NCBI RefSeq assembly: GCF_030167925.1
Contig: NZ_JASKUT010000001.1
Coordinates: 2,356,001-2,420,000 of the forward strand
Origin: Paenibacillus silviterrae
GTDB taxonomy: Bacteria; Bacillota; Bacilli; Paenibacillales; NBRC-103111
DNA: 64,000 nucleotides
Direction of reading: 5' to 3'
Of this stretch, positions 50,883 through 59,825 are shown piece by piece (position 1 is the stretch's first letter; each line of letters opens with the position of its first letter). The notes beneath the pieces are model-generated. The model worked only from the letters and a program-made list of their open reading frames with translations, had not been told where the DNA came from and searched no databases. Made by a program: the position numbers and the translations under genes.

Positions 50883-52085
50883 CTACACGATTAAACCTTC
50901 AAGCATGATTCCGATGACATCATCATAGATTTGCCGGAACTGGGAGACCGGCAGCGGATTTACGCCAATGCCCGCCTCGATCGTAAACCCGGGCCGCCGA
51001 AATTCCTGTATGAACCAGTCCTTGTATCCGGCATCGCTTCCGTTAAGCTTTACTGCCCGGTACCCGCTCACCTGCGCGAAACGATCTGCTATCGCCTCCG
51101 ATTCCTCCGGTTCCATATCCCGGTAATTCCAATAAATTTCTTGTCCTTGGGTATGGAATGCAACAACCAGCCGGAACTCATGATCCTCCGTAAAACTTGC
51201 CATGGCGGCCGCTTCTGGCTCTGTGAGCGGAGCCGTCCCGGTATAATCCCGGGGACCCGGACCGGTCACTTCCCTGCGGTCACGTTCAATTTCCCAGTTC
51301 GCCGGAAATTGGTCATTCAGATCGACGCCGCGGATATTGGCCTTCCACCGCGAGAAATTGCGGGATCCGAAGTTCCACTCAATCAGCTGTGCGTAATATG
51401 GGTTATCCGGACTTGCTCCCTGAAACACCAGCTCGACGCCATCAGGGTTTACCATGGGAACGATCCACAGAGACGTCTGCTCGAACAAAGCACGCACGTC
51501 CCTGCCCCGAAGCGGGATTCCATTAGCGTAGGAATAGGCATATTCCTCGAGAAAATTCATGAGCAGCGACGTTGTTATCCATTCGTTCGCATGAAACGAG
51601 CCGTTGTAATGAACCTCCTTGGGACCCGTTCCAATTCTGACAACCGGGATCAAGCGTCCGAGGACAGTGGTTCCGATGGAGCCCAGCTCGAGAAACGGAT
51701 AGCGCTGCTGAAGCAGCTGCAGGTCCTCCTGCAGCTCGGCGAATCCGTACTCATTGGAAGTGTCTACGATTTTCATGCCACGGCTTATCGGGAGAATAAT
51801 GGTTTGTCCGATGCGCAGACGCCGGGGATCCACGCCCGGATTCGCAGCCTGCAGATCCCCAAGGTCGATATTGAAGCGCCGGGCGATCTCGAAGAAGCTG
51901 TCGCCGGCCTGAATCACATACATGCTAGTGGGCATCACCGGGATTTGAATCACTTGCCCGGGATAGATGTACCCATTCTCCTGAAGCTGCGGATTTGCAC
52001 TTAGGAGTGCCGTTACGTTCATACGATATCTTCTTGCGATGCGATACAAGGTATCGCCCTGCTGCACTACGTAAGGAAACGTCAT
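50883..52085 (-). CDS. LysM and M14 peptidase, gamma-D-glutamyl-meso-diaminopimelate type
   Basis: 400-residue peptidoglycan peptidase. Two LysM domains (about residues 4-49 and 54-99) bind the wall; the M14 zinc carboxypeptidase domain (about 115-395) has HANEW near 166 (first His and Glu ligands), VAFHTQG near 306 (third ligand His) and catalytic Glu in TIEAG near 369. It matches endopeptidase I of Bacillus sphaericus, which cuts the gamma-D-Glu to mDAP bond of spore or vegetative peptidoglycan. No signal peptide, so it may act in the forespore or mother cell. Confidence 0.92.
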   Translation of the reverse strand: MTFPYVVQQGDTLYRIARRYRMNVTALLSANPQLQENGYIYPGQVIQIPVMPTSMYVIQAGDSFFEIARRFNIDLGDLQAANPGVDPRRLRIGQTIILPISRGMKIVDTSNEYGFAELQEDLQLLQQRYPFLELGSIGTTVLGRLIPVVRIGTGPKEVHYNGSFHANEWITTSLLMNFLEEYAYSYANGIPLRGRDVRALFEQTSLWIVPMVNPDGVELVFQGASPDNPYYAQLIEWNFGSRNFSRWKANIRGVDLNDQFPANWEIERDRREVTGPGPRDYTGTAPLTEPEAAAMASFTEDHEFRLVVAFHTQGQEIYWNYRDMEPEESEAIADRFAQVSGYRAVKLNGSDAGYKDWFIQEFRRPGFTIEAGIGVNPLPVSQFRQIYDDVIGIMLEGLIV

Positions 52086-52138
52086 GCCTTAGCTCCTCCT
52101 TCGTCCTCAATCAAGGATTCGTTAATGCATATGACGTA

Positions 52139-52951
52139 TTATGAAATATTATTCAGAACCTCCCATCGCACGGGAGTCACATCGACCTTCTGCTGCAGCC
52201 AGCTCTCAGCAATGTCGCGGAACATTCGGGGATCCCCGCTGCAAAAATAACGATGCTCAGCCTGATTCATGTCCCCTGCCAGTAATCCGCGATGATATAG
52301 CAATGTGCTGATTTCTCTAGCGGTCTCTTCCGCGGAACTGATTAAATTGACATGCGGGCCCATGAATTCGGAGATCGAATCCGATAAATACGGATAGTGC
52401 GTGCACCCCAGAATGAGACAATCGATCGGATGCTGCCGCAGCGGCATCAAAGAACGCTCCACAATCGGAGCGACCTCATTGGGATCGAATATTCCTTTCT
52501 CCACTAAAGGCACCAAATCGGGACAAGCCAGGCTGATCACCTGAATACCCGGACAGATTTGTCGGAGAGCCGTCGTATACGCGTCGCTTCGGATCGTACC
52601 TTCCGTTCCAATCACGCCAACCACTTGGTTGCGGGTCATCTTGATCGCCGCCCGGGCTCCCGGATGAATTACTCCTACCACGGGAACCGCCAGCCTGCTG
52701 CGCGCTTCGTCCAGTGCTACGGCCGTAGCCGTGTTACAGGCGATGACAACCATCTTGGGCGACAGCTCGCATAAATAATCGATGACCTGATGCGTGAAAC
52801 GGGCTACTTCCTCCGCCGGACGCGGACCGTAGGGTGCTCTTGCGGTATCGCCGAAGTAAATGATCGACTCCTTCGGCAGCTGCCTCATGATCTCCTTGGC
52901 AACCGTCAAACCGCCGACTCCCGAATCCAATATGGCTATCGGTTGCTGCAC
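52139..52951 (-). CDS. murI: Glutamate racemase
   Basis: 270-residue cofactor-independent racemase that makes D-glutamate for peptidoglycan. Catalytic Cys residues are in VIACNTATA near residue 71 and LILGCTHYPYL near 182; the opening is AILDSGVGGLTVAKE. The start is GTG at 52951 with AAAGGAAG about ten bases upstream. It lies between two cell-wall-related genes (the LysM/M14 peptidase and a polysaccharide deacetylase), consistent with a wall theme, though each seems separately transcribed. Confidence 0.95.
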   Translation of the reverse strand: MQQPIAILDSGVGGLTVAKEIMRQLPKESIIYFGDTARAPYGPRPAEEVARFTHQVIDYLCELSPKMVVIACNTATAVALDEARSRLAVPVVGVIHPGARAAIKMTRNQVVGVIGTEGTIRSDAYTTALRQICPGIQVISLACPDLVPLVEKGIFDPNEVAPIVERSLMPLRQHPIDCLILGCTHYPYLSDSISEFMGPHVNLISSAEETAREISTLLYHRGLLAGDMNQAEHRYFCSGDPRMFRDIAESWLQQKVDVTPVRWEVLNNIS

Positions 52952-53072
52952 GTCCTCTCGCTTCCTTTATCCGTAGGATGGGTTGCTTCACTTCACATTC
53001 GCTTTCTCCTACAGCGTATGTAGCGTGACAAGGTTTGGTACCGACGAACAACAGCCGAATCCGATTTCTACA

Positions 53073-53100
53073 AAAGAAAAAACCGCCGGTCAGCGGTCTT
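53073..53100 (-). terminator. Terminator of polysaccharide deacetylase gene
   Basis: On the minus strand ACCGC pairs with GCGGT and six T follow; the hairpin overlaps the TAA stop codon. Confidence 0.65.
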
Positions 53101-54118
53101 TAGGAGGAGTAATATCCGATAAGAGTGCAAATTCATATCCTGCTTTTTTTACTTCTTTCACAATGCGGTCCAGCGCTTCAATGTTTTCCGGCGAGCCTTG
53201 GTGCATGAGGATGATATTGCCGTCATGCAGGTTGTTCATGATGTCGTTGTATGGATCCTCCGCCCCGTTCTTGCGCGGCTCCCAGTCCCTCATCGCAGTG
53301 GACCAGAATACGGAGGTGTATCCCATATCCGAAACCATCTTCAGCAGGTGCAGGTTGTACCTTCCGTAGGGAAACCGGAAGTAGGGCTGTACGTCTTGCC
53401 CCGTCACGTCCTTGATCAGCTTCTCGAAATCCTGTATCTCCTTGCGAACCTGCTCGTCCGATTGTGTGGTCATGTCCGTATGGGTCATCGTATGGTTAGC
53501 TACCAGATGTCCGTCCGCTACCAGCCGTCGTACATAATCCGGATTCTTCTTCACATTATATCCCGCAATAAAAAAGTTGGCCTTGGCGTCATTATCCTTC
53601 AGCGATTGGATCAGCGTATCGATATCTCCAAGGGCGCCGCCCGTATCGATGGTCAAATATACCTTTTTTCCGGTCCCTACGTAGAGGGCCTTCATGTCCT
53701 CGGTGAATTTCTTGGTGTCTGCCGGGAAGTTCGGCACCTGTCCCTTTGGCTTTTTCATGTAGTACCACGATAACGGGGTCTTGTCCGCTGCAGTCCCGGA
53801 GGGCTTGGCAGCGGGCTTAGGCGTGCCGATCGCAGCAGCAGCCGGGTTCTTTACGCCTCCGTTGTAAACGCTCGAAGGGACGGTTTCCTGCGAGGCTGCG
53901 GGCTCTTCCTTAGCCGGAGCGGGCTGCGGCGTTTCCATAGCGGCTTGCGGAGCCGGTACCGGGGGGGCAGGCACGACTTGAGCTGCCGGCTCAGGTGTCT
54001 TGGGAGACTCAGAGGGCGCAGGCTCTGCGATAGGCTCACTGGAGCATGCTGTTAGAGCAAAAGCCAGGAGGGTGCTTATCAGTACATGTTTCGTCAACTT
54101 CGTCGTCTGTCGCTTCAT
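53090..54118 (-). CDS. Polysaccharide deacetylase (NodB) lipoprotein
   Basis: 342-residue exported protein. A signal peptide ends in a lipobox (LTAC) at residue 25, so it is anchored in the outer membrane leaflet. A Pro/Ala/Glu-rich linker (about 30-110) leads to a NodB-type domain (about 145-340). The zinc His pair is in ANHTMTH near 208 and the substrate segment FRFPYGRY lies near 247. The usual TFDDG motif reads TIDTGG, so the second Asp, a metal ligand, is replaced. It resembles PdaA/PdaC-like enzymes, but activity is uncertain. Confidence 0.88.
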   Translation of the reverse strand: MKRQTTKLTKHVLISTLLAFALTACSSEPIAEPAPSESPKTPEPAAQVVPAPPVPAPQAAMETPQPAPAKEEPAASQETVPSSVYNGGVKNPAAAAIGTPKPAAKPSGTAADKTPLSWYYMKKPKGQVPNFPADTKKFTEDMKALYVGTGKKVYLTIDTGGALGDIDTLIQSLKDNDAKANFFIAGYNVKKNPDYVRRLVADGHLVANHTMTHTDMTTQSDEQVRKEIQDFEKLIKDVTGQDVQPYFRFPYGRYNLHLLKMVSDMGYTSVFWSTAMRDWEPRKNGAEDPYNDIMNNLHDGNIILMHQGSPENIEALDRIVKEVKKAGYEFALLSDITPPKDR

Positions 54119-54190
54119 CGATTATCCACCTTTTTAGCGGCAAGCTGCCTCACGCGAAATGATGTTCGCCTTCCATTTTACCAAAAAAGC

Positions 54191-54226
54191 GAAAAGAAAA
54201 GAACCATCCAGAGGATGATTCTTTCC
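54191..54226 (-). terminator. Terminator of the melA gene
   Basis: On the minus strand AAAGAA.CATCC pairs with GGATG.TTCTTT and a T-rich tail follows. Confidence 0.65.
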
Positions 54227-54234
54227 TGATGAGC

Positions 54235-55533
54235 CTAGTTGAATTTCGGCAGCCAGTCGCCGTGGGCTTCGATCAAATCGTCGCACATCGCCACAATATC
54301 GTCGATGGAAAGCTCGGCAGCCGTGTGAGGGTCGAGCAGAGCCGCATGATAAATATGCTCCTTCTTCCCGGTAATAGCCGCCTCCAGCGTCAGCAGCTGC
54401 GTGTTGATATTGGTGCGGTTCAGCGCGGCCAGCTGCGGAGGAAGGTCACCCACATAGGTTGGTGTTACTCCACTGCGGTCCACAAGGCATGGCACCTCAA
54501 CACACGCTTCCTTCGGCAGGTTGGTAATGAGGCCGGTATTCATCACGTTGCCGCCGATTTTGAACGGAGTATTTGTTTCCATCGCGTTGAAGATGTAAGA
54601 TGCGTATTCGTTGGAACGCTTGTGCTCCAGGTTCTTATCGTTAACAAGCTCCTCGCGCATCGTTTTCCAGCGTTCGATTTGTCGGATGCAGCGGCGAGGG
54701 TATTCGTCCAGAGGAATATTGAAGCGCTCGATCAGCTCCGGATAATTTCGCTTAATGAAGTACGGGTGGTATTCCGCATTGTGCTCGGAGGACTCCGTCA
54801 CATAGTAGCCGAAGCGGAGCATCAGCTCGTAGCGAACCATGTCATGGTGCGTTTCCTTCTGCTTCTCGGCGGCACGGCGCTTGATCTCCGGATACAGATC
54901 AACGCCATCCTTTGTCGCCTCCAGCAGCCAAGCCATATGGTTGATGCCCGCAATCTTCGTTTTTACCCCTTCCGTTTCGAGACCCAGATCTTTGAACAGA
55001 CGCGGCATACATACCTGCACACTATGGCACAAGCCCACGGTTTTCACGCCGCCGTAAGTAATCATCGCATTGGTCAATACCGCCATCGGATTCGTGTAAT
55101 TCAGGAACCAGGCATCCGGGCACACCTCTTGAATATCCTTGGCAAAATCAAGCATAACCGGAATCGTCCGCAGGTTACGGAATATGCCCCCAATCCCCAG
55201 CGTGTCGGCGATCGTCTGGCGCAGACCGTATTTCTTCGGAATTTCGAAGTCTGTAATCGTACAAGGGTCGTAGCCGCCTACCTGAATGGCATTTACCACA
55301 TATTTGGCTCCGCGCAGCGCTTCCTTCCGGTCGGTATACGCTTTCACAGTACAGCCGCTTCCAGTGGAATGCTTCAGGTTATTCAGCATGTTCTCCGAGT
55401 CCTTGAGCCGCTCCGGATCGATATCGAACAAAGCCAGCTCAAAGCCTTGAAGAGACGGGGTCAGCATGCAGTCACCCAATACATTTTTGGCGAAAACCGT
55501 GCTGCCTGCGCCTAAGAAAGTAATTTTGGACAT
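54235..55533 (-). CDS. melA: Alpha-galactosidase, glycoside hydrolase family 4
   Basis: 432-residue GH4 enzyme, which uses NAD+ and Mn2+ in an oxidation-elimination mechanism to cleave alpha-galactosides such as melibiose and raffinose. The NAD loop is FLGAGSTVFAKNVLGD near residue 5. Metal ligands sit in GLCHSVQ near 175 and GINHMAWLLEA near 205. The start is ATG at 55533, seven bases after AAGGAGG. A family alternative is alpha-glucosidase, but the CHSVQ motif favours MelA-type galactosidase. The AraC regulator at 56148 is a candidate controller. Confidence 0.9.
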   Translation of the reverse strand: MSKITFLGAGSTVFAKNVLGDCMLTPSLQGFELALFDIDPERLKDSENMLNNLKHSTGSGCTVKAYTDRKEALRGAKYVVNAIQVGGYDPCTITDFEIPKKYGLRQTIADTLGIGGIFRNLRTIPVMLDFAKDIQEVCPDAWFLNYTNPMAVLTNAMITYGGVKTVGLCHSVQVCMPRLFKDLGLETEGVKTKIAGINHMAWLLEATKDGVDLYPEIKRRAAEKQKETHHDMVRYELMLRFGYYVTESSEHNAEYHPYFIKRNYPELIERFNIPLDEYPRRCIRQIERWKTMREELVNDKNLEHKRSNEYASYIFNAMETNTPFKIGGNVMNTGLITNLPKEACVEVPCLVDRSGVTPTYVGDLPPQLAALNRTNINTQLLTLEAAITGKKEHIYHAALLDPHTAAELSIDDIVAMCDDLIEAHGDWLPKFN

Positions 55534-55658
55534 GATAAGTGCCTCCTTGGGATCGGAAAGTGATTTGTTTTGCTTATCTCGACTATACTCCGACCCGCAA
55601 GGAATGCATATGGAGACAAACCACTTGTTCATGGAGAAATGTAGTTTCTATGATGAAG

Positions 55659-56087
55659 TTAATCTCGCGTCGCGCGCCAAACCAAAAGCTGAAGAACCGT
55701 AATGAGGATAAAAGCCACAAGAGCCAGGAACGGAATCGTAACGAAGCCGAACCAGTCGATATAGTCCACGTCGCACGGGACAAGGCCGCAGGCGGCAGCC
55801 CCCGTTTTGAACCAAGGGGTCTTCTGCATCAGGTAATGGTACAGCGAAATGCCCGCTCCCCAAACCGAAAGCGGCAGCACGTACAGAAACACCTTGTGAT
55901 CCTTGCGCACCGCAGCGATGCCCAGTATAATCACGAGTGGATACATCAGAATGCGCTGGTACCAGCACAGCTTGCACGGAAGGTAGCCGAGAACCTCGGA
56001 AAAATACAAGCTTCCCACCGTCGCCACCGTCGCCACAAGCCAGGACAGATGTAGTCCGTTCTCGCGAACGATTGATTTCCAATTCAT
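55659..56087 (-). CDS. bdbC: Disulfide bond formation protein, DsbB/BdbC family
   Basis: 142-residue four-helix membrane thiol oxidase that reoxidises a partner such as BdbD and passes electrons to quinone. The first Cys pair is PCKLCWYQRI near residue 38 and the second is CGLVPC near 104. The ATG at 56087 follows AAAGGGGAG. The partner bdbD is not adjacent in the window. Confidence 0.92.
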   Translation of the reverse strand: MNWKSIVRENGLHLSWLVATVATVGSLYFSEVLGYLPCKLCWYQRILMYPLVIILGIAAVRKDHKVFLYVLPLSVWGAGISLYHYLMQKTPWFKTGAAACGLVPCDVDYIDWFGFVTIPFLALVAFILITVLQLLVWRATRD

Positions 56088-56147
56088 ATAACACGTCTCC
56101 CCTTTCACAATAGTCCTATCATATCAAATCCGAAAGAGGTGTACCAT

Positions 56148-57005
56148 ATGAGCGAAATGAATACGTCTACCTCCTTTAATCCGCGTCCCGGCAAAGGAGA
56201 GCTCACGGTGCTGTTCGGCGGCGTTTCGCAGACGCACCCTCTGCACGCCGTCGGCCCCCAGGTGCTCGATTATTATCTCGTTCATTACGTCCTTTCGGGG
56301 AGGGGAACCTTCCGCACGCTGGGGAAGGATTACCAGTTGAAGGCCGGAGACAGCTTTTTCATTTATCCGGGGGAGCTGGTCAGTTATACCTCCGATGAGC
56401 AGGAGCCCTGGCGTTACCGCTGGATCGGCTTCAAGGGCTCCAGCGCGGAGGAGTTGCTCAACCTAAGCGGCATCACGCGCGGGCAGCCGGTGGCGACTGC
56501 CGCTGCGGAGCGCCGGATGGCCGCTCTGTATCACCGGGTCATGCGGACCCTGCAGTCCGGCACGCCTTCCGCCGATATGCTGGCGGGCGGATATTTGCGG
56601 CTGATCCTTGGCGAATACATGCAGAATCAGACGGAAGCCAGCATCCCGAAGGAGGAGGGCTCCGTCATTCAGCAGCAGGTGGAGCAGGCGATCCGGTGGC
56701 TGACGCTGCAGTACTATCAGGAAATCTCGATTGAGCAGATGGCGCAGACGCTGGGCTATCACCGGACGCATCTGTCCAAGATGTTCAAGCAGCATACCGG
56801 AATGTCGCCCATGAGCTTTTTGCTAAAAATTCGAATGGAGCGCGCCAAGCTGCTGCTGCACGAGAAGCTCACCATCGAGCAGGTCGCCTCCTCCGTCGGC
56901 TTCAGCGACCCGCTCTATTTTTCCAAGCAATTCAAAAAGTGGTATGGCCGCTCGCCTTCCGAGTACCGCCAGGACCTCAGCAATCCTTACGATTGTTCGC
57001 AATAA
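56148..57005 (+). CDS. AraC family transcriptional regulator
   Basis: 285-residue AraC regulator with an N-terminal cupin sensing region (VLDYYLVHYVLSGRGTFR near residue 38 and LKAGDSFFIYPGE near 63) and two C-terminal helix-turn-helix units (SIEQMAQTLGYHRTHLSKMF and IEQVASSVGFSDPLYFSKQF), ending in SPSEYR. It resembles the MsmR/MelR type that controls alpha-galactoside genes. The ATG at 56148 is eight bases after AGAGG; a GTG nine bases upstream overlaps that site. melA lies about 600 bases away across bdbC. Confidence 0.9.
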   Translation: MSEMNTSTSFNPRPGKGELTVLFGGVSQTHPLHAVGPQVLDYYLVHYVLSGRGTFRTLGKDYQLKAGDSFFIYPGELVSYTSDEQEPWRYRWIGFKGSSAEELLNLSGITRGQPVATAAAERRMAALYHRVMRTLQSGTPSADMLAGGYLRLILGEYMQNQTEASIPKEEGSVIQQQVEQAIRWLTLQYYQEISIEQMAQTLGYHRTHLSKMFKQHTGMSPMSFLLKIRMERAKLLLHEKLTIEQVASSVGFSDPLYFSKQFKKWYGRSPSEYRQDLSNPYDCSQ

Positions 57006-57017
57006 GGGAACCATTGG

Positions 57018-57647
57018 CTATTGTCCGCCCCAAAGCCGCCAAGACACATGGGGATAATGCTCATACCGCTTGGACAGCTCTCTTGAGTAAAGCGTCATCC
57101 GTTCGATAACCCGGTTGTTTCGAAGCGCACCGCCATCAAGGAGACGGAACGGAATGCCCTCAAGGACGGAGATGACCAAGCGCTTCGCCTCCTCGTCATC
57201 TCCGGTCACATACACATCGCTGTAAAGTCCGTTATGCTCCGGCCTTTGAAACACCTCCCAAAAGGTGTTTTTGAATGCCCCTACCAGCTTGGTTTCGGGG
57301 ACAAGCTTCTGGAGCTCCTCCGCCGAGGATGTGTGATAATCGGTTGTAAAATCATCAAAGGTTGCGTTAAAAGGATTCGTGATATCGACGAGAATTTTCC
57401 CCTGCAGCTTGGAAGCATGGTGAGGCAGCCAGGTCAGCAGGTCCTGATGCCATAGGGCCGGGATGATAATGGAAGCTCGAAGCGCTTGCTCCATGCGAAC
57501 CGGCTCGGCGTGTATGCCAAGCTCCTGCGTTAGCTCACGAACCCGGTCATACGATCGGGAGGCCCATTGAATCTCCTTGCCGGCGGAGCTTAAGGCTGCG
57601 GCCAGAGCCCGGCCCATGCGGCCGGTTCCGATGATACTGATGTTCAT
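57018..57647 (-). CDS. NADP-binding oxidoreductase (F420-dependent reductase-like)
   Basis: 209-residue protein with an N-terminal dinucleotide fold (SIIGTGRMGRALAAAL near residue 3, followed by WASRSYDR near 29) and a helical C-terminus. It resembles the NADPH-dependent F420 reductase family (ILVDITNPF, KLVGAFKNTFWEVFQ), but bacteria like this lack F420, so its natural acceptor is unknown. The ATG at 57647 follows AAAGGGG. It is divergent from a LysR gene with an operator-like palindrome in between. Confidence 0.8.
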   Translation of the reverse strand: MNISIIGTGRMGRALAAALSSAGKEIQWASRSYDRVRELTQELGIHAEPVRMEQALRASIIIPALWHQDLLTWLPHHASKLQGKILVDITNPFNATFDDFTTDYHTSSAEELQKLVPETKLVGAFKNTFWEVFQRPEHNGLYSDVYVTGDDEEAKRLVISVLEGIPFRLLDGGALRNNRVIERMTLYSRELSKRYEHYPHVSWRLWGGQ

Positions 57648-57728
57648 AGAATGCTACCCCTTTCGCTTGGAATAGACCCAGCGTATCATGCGAGGGATGT
57701 GCCGGGAACTTCCGCTTCGGATTAAGGG

Positions 57729-57745
57729 TATAACCAACAGTTATA
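57729..57745. promoter_or_regulatory. LysR-type operator palindrome
   Basis: TATAAC-N5-GTTATA, a perfect inverted repeat in the divergent promoter region between the oxidoreductase and the broken LysR gene. Confidence 0.55.
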
Positions 57746-57775
57746 TCATCATGCTAGATTGAGAGGTGAGGCAGG

Positions 57776-58634
57776 ATGCAAATCGATTGGCTGGAAAGCT
57801 TCGTTCAAGCCGTTCAAGCACGAAGCCTGTCCAAGGCAGCCGAGAAGCTGCATCTGTCGCAGCCTGCGCTTAGCAAGCAAATGGCCCGATTGGAAGAGCA
57901 TCTCGGCGTGAAGCTGCTGCCCCCGTACGCCGGCGGGAATTGAGGCGACGGAAGCCGGGGAGAAGCTGGTGCTGAAGGCGCACCGGATCCTTGCCGAGCT
58001 TCGCGAGCTCGAAGCGGAGCTGCAGGTGCACCGGGAATGCGAGCAATACACAGTCGGAGCGCTTCCGAGTCTCGCCTTGCATTACCTGCCTCCTAAAGTG
58101 CTTCGTCTCCGGCAAAAGCAGATGCACCTAGACATTCGAGTGTACCCAACTTCTGCTGCGCTGCTCAAAGCTCTGCAGCAAGGCTCCTTGGACTGCGCCC
58201 TGCTGGAAAGCAAATATGCGCAGCCCCCTATCTGGGCTGCGCCTCTGTTAACTGAGCCTTATTTGGTCGTATTACCTCAAGGGCATTCCTTGAGCGGCAC
58301 CGCATCGCCATTGAGGCTGGGAAACCTCCGCAGCGAGCCGCTGGTAGTACATCCTGCCGACTGTGACGTCAGGCAAACGATCGCCGCGGCCTATCAGCTG
58401 CAGCGGATGACTCCTGTCATTACAGCGGAGCTTTCCTTCGGTGAATCGCTTCTCAGCTACGTCGCGGCGGGAGCAGGCTGTGCCATCCTCCCTGAATCCG
58501 CGGCCGCCGCCGCTTCGGGACTCGGACTTTGTGTTCGCCCGATCGTTGACTTCGGCTTCGAACGCAGCATCTCCTTGGCCGCCTCGGGAGAGAAACTTGC
58601 CAAGCGGCTCCTGCGCAAGCTGCAGTCGGTCTAG
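57776..58634 (+). pseudogene. LysR family regulator, broken by +1 frameshift in a C5 tract
   Basis: The ATG at 57776 opens a normal LysR helix-turn-helix (IDWLESFVQAVQARSLSKAA, then LHLSQPALSKQMARLE), but after LGVKLL the frame ends at a TGA at 57941. The next frame carries on exactly: RTPAGIEATEAGEKLVLKAH and then the effector domain to 58634. Removing one C from CCCCC at 57920-57924 gives a 285-residue protein of normal length. The break could be a true mutation, a phase-variable tract or a sequence error. The separate downstream frame (from about 57969) lacks the DNA-binding part. Confidence 0.9.
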
Positions 58635-58652
58635 TCTTGTAAGTCTGCCGTC

Positions 58653-59825
58653 CTACACCGAGAAGCTGTAGCTAACCTCGCTCGCTTCCGGCTGTACATA
58701 CACGGACCATTGCTCACGGGGAACCACATCGACTACCGCTTTAATCCCGATGCTCCCCCATTCCAGCGCGGTCACCTGCTCCAGTGCAAGCCGATCCGTC
58801 ATCATCCGACCCAGTACCCCCGGGAACTTGGCCTCCATTTGCTGCAGGCGGTAGAGGCCCGTTTCGAAATCCTTCCGCGAAGCGTTCACCGAGCCTACAA
58901 TGCACTTATTCTCCAGCACCAGCTCCTGATTGATCAGGTCGCTGGAAATACACAAGCTTCGGTTCCCCGGCGTTACTCCCAGCAGAGCCAAGACGCCGTT
59001 CGGCCCAAGCGCTGTCATCGCCTCGAAGGCCAGCGGGCTGAAGCCCGTGCATTCGAAGATCAGATCAGCCCGCTTGCCCGCTCCCTGAAGGAAGGCGCCG
59101 AGCGCTCCCGCCCCTTCCTCCGCCTCGCGGAAGAGGCCCCCGCAGGCGCGAACGAGCTCCGCAGCCGGAGCATCCGCAGGCGTCTTGGACCATACCACGG
59201 TGTCGAGTCCGAGACAGCGGCAGGTGAGGGCTGCTAGCAGCCCTAGCGGCCCGGAACCAAGCACCACGGCGGTCTTCGGCTGCCAGACGAGCCGCTGCTG
59301 GATGTGCTGGACCTCCTCCCACACCTTTTCCACGATGCTTTGCGGCTCGGCAAGCACGCCATAAGCGAGAGCGGCAGCGGGAACCCTGACCAGATAACGC
59401 GCATCCTCGACATAATACTCGGACAGGTACCCGTCCGCGCCCTTAATGCCTCGCTCGACATACAGTCCTGTCTCGCAGTAATCCTGCTGCCCGTTCCGGC
59501 AGCTGACACAATCCGGCTCGCGGCAAGGCCGCCGCACGAGCGCACAAACCAGCTCGCCGGGCAGAAAGCCCGACTCCGGCCCGGCCTCGGCCACGACGCC
59601 CAGCGACTCGTGGCCGATGGTCAGCGCCGTCTCCCCGGTCGCCGGCACGCCGTAATGCTCGCTCATAATCTCGCGATCCGTTCCGTCAAGTCCCACGCAT
59701 AGGACTCGCACCAGCACATCTTGCGGCCCGCGCAGAGCCGGCTGACTCGCCTCGGCCAGCTCCAGCTTCGCAGAGGCACCTGTCTCCGCAGCCTCGCCGA
59801 TCCCTGTCACTCGAATCGCCTTCAT
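58653..59825 (-). CDS. Glucose 1-dehydrogenase, medium-chain (MDR) type
   Basis: 390-residue zinc-type medium-chain dehydrogenase of the thermophile glucose dehydrogenase kind. The opening CVGLDGTDREI replaces the usual ICGTDREI; the first segment and GHESLGVV near residue 70 are clearly the family. Structural Cys residues appear in RPCREPDCVSCRNGQQDYC near 99-118. The nucleotide loop is GSGPLGLL near 193. The usual zinc-ligand Cys is changed to Leu/Gly, so metal binding may be altered. It starts inside the last codon of the GH15 gene (ATGA overlap), which argues for translational coupling. Confidence 0.86.
   Translation of the reverse strand: MKAIRVTGIGEAAETGASAKLELAEASQPALRGPQDVLVRVLCVGLDGTDREIMSEHYGVPATGETALTIGHESLGVVAEAGPESGFLPGELVCALVRRPCREPDCVSCRNGQQDYCETGLYVERGIKGADGYLSEYYVEDARYLVRVPAAALAYGVLAEPQSIVEKVWEEVQHIQQRLVWQPKTAVVLGSGPLGLLAALTCRCLGLDTVVWSKTPADAPAAELVRACGGLFREAEEGAGALGAFLQGAGKRADLIFECTGFSPLAFEAMTALGPNGVLALLGVTPGNRSLCISSDLINQELVLENKCIVGSVNASRKDFETGLYRLQQMEAKFPGVLGRMMTDRLALEQVTALEWGSIGIKAVVDVVPREQWSVYVQPEASEVSYSFSV

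Noticed and set aside
50931..52004. Plus-strand frame of 357 codons opposite the LysM/M14 peptidase
   Set aside because: Composition and lack of motifs mark it as an antisense artefact.
54229..55515. Long open frame of 428 codons opposite melA
   Set aside because: It is the antisense of a well-supported GH4 gene with no conserved motif or ribosome site.
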